DNA of 64,000 nucleotides from Bradysia coprophila. Taxonomy: Eukaryota > Arthropoda > Insecta > Diptera > Sciaridae. Shown here piece after piece: positions 56,401-64,000 of the stretch. The DNA lies in NCBI RefSeq assembly GCF_014529535.1, contig NW_023503972.1, forward strand, positions 4,774,001-4,838,000, read 5' to 3'. The translations under genes and the position numbers were made by a program. The first letter of the stretch is position 1. Every line of letters starts with the position of its first letter. Under the pieces are notes generated by a model that was not told the origin of the DNA, made no database searches, and saw nothing but the letters and a program-made list of their open reading frames with translations.

Positions 56401-58763
56401 ATGACGGTGAACTTGTTAGAATTGATTGGCCTGGAAAGTGGTGGCATTGGGCTTTCTTCTGCCTTTATGCTATTTATTTTCGGTATTACATTGATCATAA
56501 CAGCCATTCACGTGCACTTTAAATCTCAAGAATCGTACAAATTGGCAATACAAATTCCTGGACCTGTACCATTGCCCATAATAGGGAATGCACTCATGGG
56601 AGTAGGAAAAACACACAACGGTATGCATTCGGTTTTTTCCGTTTTTTTGATCATGCCATTAACATTAGAATTTCGAATTTACCGCAGAAATTATGGAAGA
56701 GATAATACAATTTGGTGGAATCCATGGTGATGTGGCGAGAGGATTCCTCGGATACAATGTCATGGTTTTCTTAATGGATCCGCGTGATGCTGAACTCATT
56801 CTCAATAGTAATGTTCATTTGACGAAATCCAGCGAATATCGTTTTTTCAAACCGTGGCTTGGCGACGGAATATTGATTAGTAGTGGCGACAAGTGGCGGT
56901 CGCACCGTAAATTAATTGCACCGGCCTTTCATCAACTCGTGTTAAAAAGTTTTGTTGGCGCATTCTGTCACAATAGTGGGCGATTAGTGAATCGACTACG
57001 AAATGAGGTGGGCCACGAGTTCGACGTACACGATTATCTGAGTGAAGTGACAGTGGACATTTTGTTGGGTAAGGTTCCATTAGCACATTTATAGATGTAG
57101 ATATGTCTCATAAACGTCGATTTTAGCGACCCCTTAGTCAGTAGATGAGAATTCTCGGAACAGGTTAAGTCAACCCGAACCTACAACCTGAGTTGACCCG
57201 AACTTAATTTTTTTTTCAACCTTACCTGAAATGACCAGTAATCTGCAAGTAGTTGGGAAGTCTAACTGGACATAATCCGGTTAACGATTTTCAGGCTAAC
57301 ACTGAACTAGACGTCGAGTCAGGTTTTGTTCAGGTTGGGGGAAACGGGACTTGTTCGGAGCGTTGATAGTGAAGTGCAAACTGATTAACAAACTTTATTC
57401 TTCGTCGTCTGGTTTCATTATTTGCAACAGAAACGGCTATGGGTCATCCAAAAACGCATGACGATCGCGAAGGATATGAATATGCAATGGCTGTCATGAA
57501 ATTGTGCGACATCATTCACAAGCGAATGCTTACATTTTATTTGCGGCCTGACATCATATTCAATTATCTGGGTATAAAGAAGCAGCATGACGCATTGGTT
57601 AATACAATTCACAGTTTGACCACGAAAGTGCTGCGAAAAAAGAGCGACCAATTGAAAAAGTCATTTGACAGCGGTGGAATCAAGAAGACCGTTTACAGTG
57701 AACTGTTGAACAGCAAAAATGATGAAGTCGTTCGGGATGACACTGAAGATCCAACGGTTGGTGAGAAGAATCGGTTAGCATTTTTGGATTTGATGCTCGA
57801 ATCAACGTATAGTGGTGCAAGTATAACGGAAACCGAGATCAAGGAGGAAGTCGACACGATAATGTTCGAAGGGCATGACACGACAGCGGTACTTTTGTAT
57901 TTCATTCACAGCTGACGTCAGTCATTTTTCTATCGAAATTTTCCAGTAGTTGGTACGTTTTCCTCTACATACTTAGGCACATGCTAGAATAGGGGTTTAC
58001 CACTAGTGGCTCTTACAAGCACGTACCTAAGAATGTGTAGGAAGTGAGTATCAGCTGTGCAAATTACGACCCAAAATTGAATGCCGTTCGGTGTATACTG
58101 ATAGTAAAAAAAACAAAACGAATTCGACAGGCTGGATCTAGTTTCGTATTGTGTTTGTTGGCTTGCCATCAAGAGATACAAGATCGCGTATTTGCCGAGC
58201 AAAAGCAAATATTCGGCGATTCCAATCGACCGGCCACATTTGCAGATACTCTACAAATGAACTACTTGGAACGCGTAATCTTTGAGTCATTGCGTATGTA
58301 TCCGCCAGGTAATTGGACATTTTTCTCTCTCATTTTGTTTTCATTAAATTTATTGATTTCCTTCTTCGTCATATCAGTGCCCATTATAGCTCGTGTGGTG
58401 CAAGAAAACGTGAAACTTGCTTCCAAGCCGTACACAATTCCAGCTGGTTCAACTGTTGCCATTGCAACGTACAAAATTCATCGACACAAAGATGTTTATG
58501 ACAAACCGGATGTTTTCGATCCGGACAATTTCCTTCCAGAACGCACGCAAAATCGACATTACTACGGCTTCATTCCTTTCAGTTCAGGACCACGCAGCTG
58601 TGTCGGCCGTAAATATGCCATTCTCAAGTTGAAAATTCTGCTGTCTACGATTTTGCGCAGCTACAAAATCTATTCGAGTTGCACCGAGGCTGATTTCAAA
58701 CTTCAAGCTGACATCATTCTTAAGCGAACCGATGGTTTTCGCATCCGCGTTGAACCGAGATAG
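56401..58763 (+). CDS. Cytochrome P450, CYP4 family, copy 2
   Basis: Five exons (56401-56620, 56688-57068, 57431-57888, 58131-58308, 58378-58763) have the same phases as copy 1 and give 540 aa, with one extra residue in the anchor. All catalytic motifs are present: WRSHRK, FEGHDTTA, ESLRMYPP, FLPER and PFSSGPRSCVGRK with Cys487. Exons 3-5, the last two introns and the 3' flank are nearly identical to copy 3. Exon 2 has unique residues (GAFCHNSGRLVNRLRNEVGH). The upstream ORF found in copies 1 and 3 is lost because its ATG is ATC (56378-56380). Overlapping AATAAA signals lie at 58796-58805. Function is as for copy 1, with substrate unknown. Confidence 0.93.
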
Positions 58764-61074
58764 ACCAGTCCCTCACAAATAAGACCTCGATTTGAAATAA
58801 ATAAAATACTAAACCACGCATTCCAATTAATTATAAAAAATGAATTTGCTCCGTTGTTATTAGATCACCCAATACGAACTATATTTGATCTACCACTTTT
58901 GTTATTGAGTGGTAGAAGTGCCCTATCGAGACTTAGCTCTAGGTGATACAAGAAGTGAGTACATTTTTGTCAATTTATGTTGCAAAAACGGATGTTTCAT
59001 TTATTCACTGCGATGAACACTTCACAACAGTTGTGACACAACTTGTCGTGAATTGATTGGTAAGTAAACTAATCCAATCTCGTTCGATGGAAATCTCGAA
59101 CGGAACGTTGTGAGAAAACTTTTCGCTTTCGTTGGTTCGACTTATTCGGTGACATATCGCTTCGATCGGCCGAGTAAAGTCAATTGACTGCCCAATACGA
59201 AATTTATTTTTCTTCCTGTAGTACCAAAACCGTCACATTCACTCACCAAATTTAGTATCGAAAGAGCAACATTCTCCCCTACCTTTTTCTCTCAATTTTC
59301 ATTGCTTCTAGGCCGGAAATAATGGATTTCATCAGCCGTGCCAAAAGTGATTTTTTTTTATTTATTTCGATTTATAGCCGTCAAGACAACCATTTCTTAA
59401 CATACTTCCATCTGTTTTTCCACACTACACGTTTTCCATTAGTTTCATCAGTAAAAAATGTTCGTTCTGTTTCGTAGCACTTGTGTCAATCGAGACGGAC
59501 ACATTATATTTTCATTTGAGTTAACAATTGATCAAATAGCTATTTACGTGACATGGAAGAAATAGTTATCTAGAAATAGTAAGAAATTTGGTGACGTTTA
59601 GGTTATGTTCATTTCTGTGTATGAAATGGTTATCGTTCGTGTTGTCTAAGTTCGGGTTTACAGTTAATTGGAACAAACATATTATTCACGTTCGTGTTAG
59701 ATTTTGTTCGGACTGTGACGTTTTGTTCAGCTTAAATGAAATAGTTATTTGTTAACCAAGGAGAGAAAATAGGAAATTTCACCAAGAGCGAAAGTTTGCG
59801 CCATTTGCCGAAGGTGAAATTTCGTATTTCTCGCCGAAGTGAACACAACGTTTTTCATGCTAACGTTTTGCGCAAATCCGCATTTTTGTCCACTTGCTAG
59901 AAAAAACAAAACAAATAGCGTGATTTGGTATTCAGCCATTTTAGGTTATAAAATAATCATTTTCTCACCCAATATGGCTGAATAACCCGCATATATGTCA
60001 GCCGGAACCGAAAAATTGATGTCTTTACCACGGTGATGAAAACGAACCTTTTTGTTGCTGGTGACTTAATATACTATTTCATGGAAAACAAGATGAGAAT
60101 CGGCTTAAGCCTGGTGAGGTTTTTTTTTCTTTCTTTTTTTATCGATTTTTGCTCTAACTACCAACTACCAAACTTAAGTTATAAATAGGCAAGTAGTGAG
60201 AATAGTTTCACCAGTCGATATCCAGCTGTTGAAAACATCTTAACCACCTTTATGTTGCGGTCAAAGCAAATGGGAATTTGCTTGTAGCGAATTATCGTAC
60301 AATTCAAAATTAGCGTGCCGTTGAAAAAAACACTCCGTTTTGCTAAACCAAGCCTTGTTTAAACAGTAAACGGAGTCAAAACGGAGGGTTTTTTTTTTGG
60401 AAGTGGAAACCATACTTTAAGGCCAGCTTATTTATCGCAATATCCTTACATAGCTACCAAAACTACCTACTACTGAACTACCAACTACCAAATTTGTCGT
60501 CAGACAGACAAAGCAGCCATTTTCGTTCTCTTTTCGAAAGAAAAGCGACCTACAAATCTATAAACAGCGGAAACAGCGATTACATAAGAAAACTAGCTCC
60601 ATTAAGCAAGTCAGTAATATTACTCAATATTGTGTTCACTGATAGGCAGAACCAATTTACGCTATAACGTGGTCGAGTTTTACATTTAGAAAAAAAAAAA
60701 TCGTGAACGAAATTTCTACTATAGGACCTGTAGGGTCGTACTTTAATGACATCACTCTCGACAAAAAATCGCGATTAATTAGGAATCCTATTTTCAATGG
60801 CACGGTGAATACCAAAATATAAAAAAAAAACTTGCCACGTCGGCTTCCACAAATTTTGTTCTTCTATTTAGCGAGATTCGAGACCATTTTACACAAAAAT
60901 AGAACTATGCGGCTCATATTTTGAGCTGAGAATTAAGCTTTTATTGAACGATTCAGGATACTCCCAAGAAAGCGTAACGCGTAAATTGGGTGTGATGTCA
61001 TTTTGTGTACGACCGAAAATAATTTACTAAATTTAATATGAAAATTTGTGCATGAAAAGCAGCTTGTCCATACG
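58764..61074. other. Spacer between CYP4 copies 2 and 3
   Basis: The first ~700 bp is homologous to 63458-64000, apart from a 148-bp segment (about 58915-59062) that only this copy has. About 59360-59580 matches 54840-55260. A TACCACTTTTGTTATTGAGTGGTA hairpin-like stretch near 58890-58914 sits at the junction. No gene was recognised. ORF 59745-59939 lacks domains. Confidence 0.6.
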
Positions 61075-61078
61075 ATGA
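61052..61078 (+). CDS. Upstream ORF overlapping the CYP4 copy 3 start
   Basis: ATG to TGA encodes MKSSLSIR and ends in ATGA, where the stop overlaps the main start (61075). It corresponds exactly to the small ORF before copy 1. Conservation of length and overlap between diverged copies is suggestive but not proof of use. Confidence 0.4.
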   Translation: MKSSLSIR

Positions 61079-63457
61079 CGGTGAACTTGCTAGAATTGAT
61101 TGGCCTGCAAAGTGCTGGCATTGGGCTTTCTACCGCCTTTATGCTGTTTATTTCCTGTGTATTGGTCATAACAGCCATTCATTTGTATTACAAATCACAG
61201 GAATCGTACAAATTGGCAATACAAATTCCTGGACCTGTACCATTGCCCATATTAGGGAATGCACTCATGGCATTAGGGAAAACACCGAACGGTAAGCATT
61301 TTCCTTTTATAGTTTTTGTGCTGTGGTTAATATTCGAGTTTCTTGAATATCGTACAGAAATTGTGGAAGGGTGTCTGCAACTATGTGGAATCCATGGTGA
61401 TGTAGGAAGAGGATTTCTTGGATACAAAGTCATTGTTTGCTTAATGGATCCGCGTGATGCTGAACTGATTCTCAGTAGTAATGTTCATTTGACGAAATCC
61501 AGCGAATATCGTTTCTTCGAACCGTGGCTTGGCGACGGAATATTGATTAGTAGTGGCGATAAGTGGCGTTCGCATCGTAAATTAATTGCGCCGGCCTTTC
61601 ATCAACTTGTGTTAAAAAGTTTTGTTGGCGCATTCAATCGAAATAGTTGGCAATTAGTGAATCGACTACAAAATGAGGTGGGCAGAGAGTTCGACGTGCA
61701 CGATTACATGAGTGAAGCTACAGTGGATATTTTGTTGGGTAAGGTCCCATTAGAACATTATTTTTTATAGAAGTAGATGTCTCATAAACGTCGATTTTGG
61801 CGACTCCTTACCTTAGTCGGTAGATGTGCATTCTCTGAACAGGTTAAGTCAACCCGAACCTACAACCTGAGTTGCCCCGAACTAATTTTTTTTTCAGCCC
61901 TACCTCAAATGACGCGAAGCCTGAAAGTAGTCGAACGTGTTACCCGGAAATAGTCCGAGAAACGATTTTCAGGATTCGAATTATTTTAGGTTAAAACTGA
62001 ACTAGACGTGAAACGAGTCAGGTTTTGTTCAGGTTGGGGGAAACCGGACTTGTTTGGAGCGTTGATAGTGAACTGCAAACTGATTAACAAACTTTATTCT
62101 TCGTCGTCTGGTTTCATTATTTGCAACAGAAACGGCTATGGGGCATCCAAAAACGCATGACGATCGCGAAGGATATGAATATGCAATGGCTGTCATGAAA
62201 TTGTGCGACATCATTCACAAGCGAATGCTTACATTTTATTTGCGGCCTGACATCATATTCAATTATCTGGGTATAAAGAAGCAGCATGACGCATTGGTCA
62301 ATACAATTCACAGTTTGACCACGAAAGTGCTGCGAAAAAAGAGCGACCAATTGAAAAAGTCATTTGACAGCGGTGGAATCAAGAAGACCGTTTACAGTGA
62401 ACTGTTGAACAGCAAACATGATGAAGTCGTTCGGGATGACACTGAAGATCCGACGGTTGGTGAGAAGAATCGGTTAGCATTTTTGGATTTGATGCTCGAA
62501 TCAACGTATAGTGGCGCAAGTATAACGGAAACCGAGATCAAGGAGGAAGTCGACACGATAATGTTCGAAGGGCATGACACGACAGCGGTACTTTTGTATT
62601 TCATTCACAGCTGACGTCAGTCATTTTTCTATCGAAGTTTCCAGCTGGTACGTTTTCCTTTACATACTTAGGCACATGCTTGAATAGGGTTTTACCACTA
62701 GTGGCTCTTACAAGCACGTACCTAAGAATGTGTAGGAAGTGAGTATCAGCTGTGCAAATTACGACACAAAATTGAATGCCGTTCGCTGAACATTGATAGT
62801 AAAAAAACAAAACGAATTCGACAGGCTGGATCTAGTTTTGTATTGTGTTTGTTGGCTTGCCATCAAGAGATACAAGATCGCGTATTTGCCGAGCAAAAGC
62901 AAATATTCGGCGATTCCAATCGACCGGCCACATTTGCAGATACTCTACAAATGAACTACTTGGAACGCGTAATCTTTGAGTCATTGCGTATGTATCCGCC
63001 AGGTAATTGGACATTTTTCTCTCTCATTTTGTTTTCATTAAATTTATTGATTTCCTTCTTCGTCATATCAGTGCCCATTATAGCTCGTGTGGTGCAAGAA
63101 AACGTGAAACTTGCTTCCAAGCCGTACACAATTCCAGCTGGTTCAACTGTTGCCATTGCAACGTACAAAATTCATCGACACAAAGATGTTTATGACAAAC
63201 CGGATGTTTTCGATCCGGACAATTTCCTTCCAGAACGCACGCAAAATCGACATTACTACGGCTTCATTCCTTTCAGTTCAGGACCACGCAGCTGTGTCGG
63301 CCGTAAATATGCCATTCTCAAGTTGAAAATTCTGCTGTCTACGATTTTGCGCAGCTACAAAATCTATTCGAGTTGCACCGAGGCTGATTTCAAACTTCAA
63401 GCTGACATCATTCTTAAGCGAACCGATGGTTTTCGCATCCGCGTTGAACCGAGATAG
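61075..63457 (+). CDS. Cytochrome P450, CYP4 family, copy 3 (mosaic)
   Basis: Five exons (61075-61291, 61358-61738, 62130-62587, 62825-63002, 63072-63457) give 539 aa. Motifs are intact: WRSHRK, FEGHDTTA, ESLRMYPP, FLPER and PFSSGPRSCVGRK with Cys486. The end of exon 2 (GAFNRNSWQLVNRLQNEVGR) is identical in protein to copy 1 and unlike copy 2. Exons 3-5 match copy 2 almost base for base, including introns 3 and 4. This points to gene conversion or a mosaic duplication. Several exon 2 residues are unique (EGCLQLCGIHGDVGRG, KVIVCLMD), so its binding pocket may differ. AATAAA signals lie at 63490-63499. Substrate is unknown. Confidence 0.93.
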
Positions 63458-64000
63458 ACCAGTCCCTCACAAATAGGACCTCGATTTGAAATAAATAAAA
63501 TACTAAACCACGCATTCCAATTAATTATAAAAAATGAATTTGCTCCGTTGTTATTAGATCACCCAATACGAACTATATTTGATCTACCACTTTTGTTATT
63601 GAGTGGTAAGTAAACTAATCCAATCTCGTTCGATGGAAATCTCGAACGGAACGTTGTGAGAAAACTTTTCGCTTTCGTTGGTTCGACTTATTCGGTGACA
63701 TATCGCTTCGATCGGCCGAGTAAAGTCAATTGACTGCCCAATACGAAATTTATTTTTCTTCCTGTAGTACCAAAACCGTCACATTCACTCACCAAATTTA
63801 GTATCGAAAGAGCAACATTCTCCCCTACCTTTTTCTCTCAATTTTCATTGCTTCTAGGCCGGAAATAATGGATTTCATCAGCCGTGCCAAAAGTGATTTT
63901 TTTTATTTATTTCGATTTATAGCCGTCAAGACAACCATTTCTTAACATACTTCCATCTGTTTTTCCACACTACACGTTTTCCATTAGTTTCATCAGTAAA
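63458..64000. repeat. 3' flank of CYP4 copy 3, duplicate of 58764-59460
   Basis: This is nearly identical to the flank of copy 2 up to the window edge (matching position about 59460), with the 148-bp segment missing after GAGTGGTA (63601-63607). The repeat continues beyond the window, so more of the array may lie to the right. Confidence 0.85.

Noticed and set aside
57693-57905. Minus-strand ORFs repeated in all CYP4 copies (also 58138-58320 and 62392-62604)
   Set aside because: They recur only because the sense exons are duplicated. They are antisense shadows of P450 coding sequence.

Overview
The window is AT-rich eukaryotic DNA with short GT-AG introns (often 50-150 bp), CAAAATG/CACCATG-type start contexts and insect gene families: CYP4 P450s, DUF1091 secreted proteins, a 7TM chemoreceptor and a Jockey-clade LINE. 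These fit a dipteran, possibly a lower dipteran such as a fungus gnat, but species is not proven. I rebuilt exons by hand from splice signals and reading-frame phase. None is backed by transcripts or database searches.

Left third (1-25.6 kb). A 2,062-aa PWWP plus single C2H2-finger nuclear protein lies on the minus strand (3069-9464). It is followed by a complete Ufd1 gene (minus, 13455-15140). Next comes a segmental duplication carrying two DUF1091 secreted-protein paralogues (minus, 16818-17682 and 20624-21282). Between and around them lie a foldback repeat, a 109-bp minisatellite and several MITEs. A small four-exon gene at 22971-23644 matches BLOC-1 subunit 3 (Blos3).

Middle (25.6-34.5 kb). 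A FAHD2-type fumarylacetoacetate-hydrolase-domain gene runs on the minus strand with a 7.7-kb first intron. The intron holds an apparently full-length, intact Jockey-like LINE (26535-31190, 10-bp target duplication) and a nested plus-strand DXO/Rai1 decapping exoribonuclease gene (31461-32606).

Middle-right (36.4-46.6 kb). Two tandem gamma-glutamylcyclotransferase genes with signal peptides are followed by a histidine-acid-phosphatase gene whose active site is altered. A minus-strand gustatory-receptor-like ORF lacks a recognisable last exon.

Right end (50.5-64 kb). Three tandem five-exon CYP4 genes share precisely conserved intron phases. Copies 2 and 3 are almost identical in their 3' halves, while copy 3 resembles copy 1 in exon 2, indicating gene conversion or mosaic duplication. 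Their homologous flank runs off the window end. The intergenic DNA is rich in short inverted-repeat elements, several with clear 7- or 8-bp target duplications. I did not see a wholly new molecular system. The most unusual items are the active-site-changed phosphatase, the CYP4 mosaicism with an overlapping upstream ORF, the nested intron, and the datable MITE insertions.
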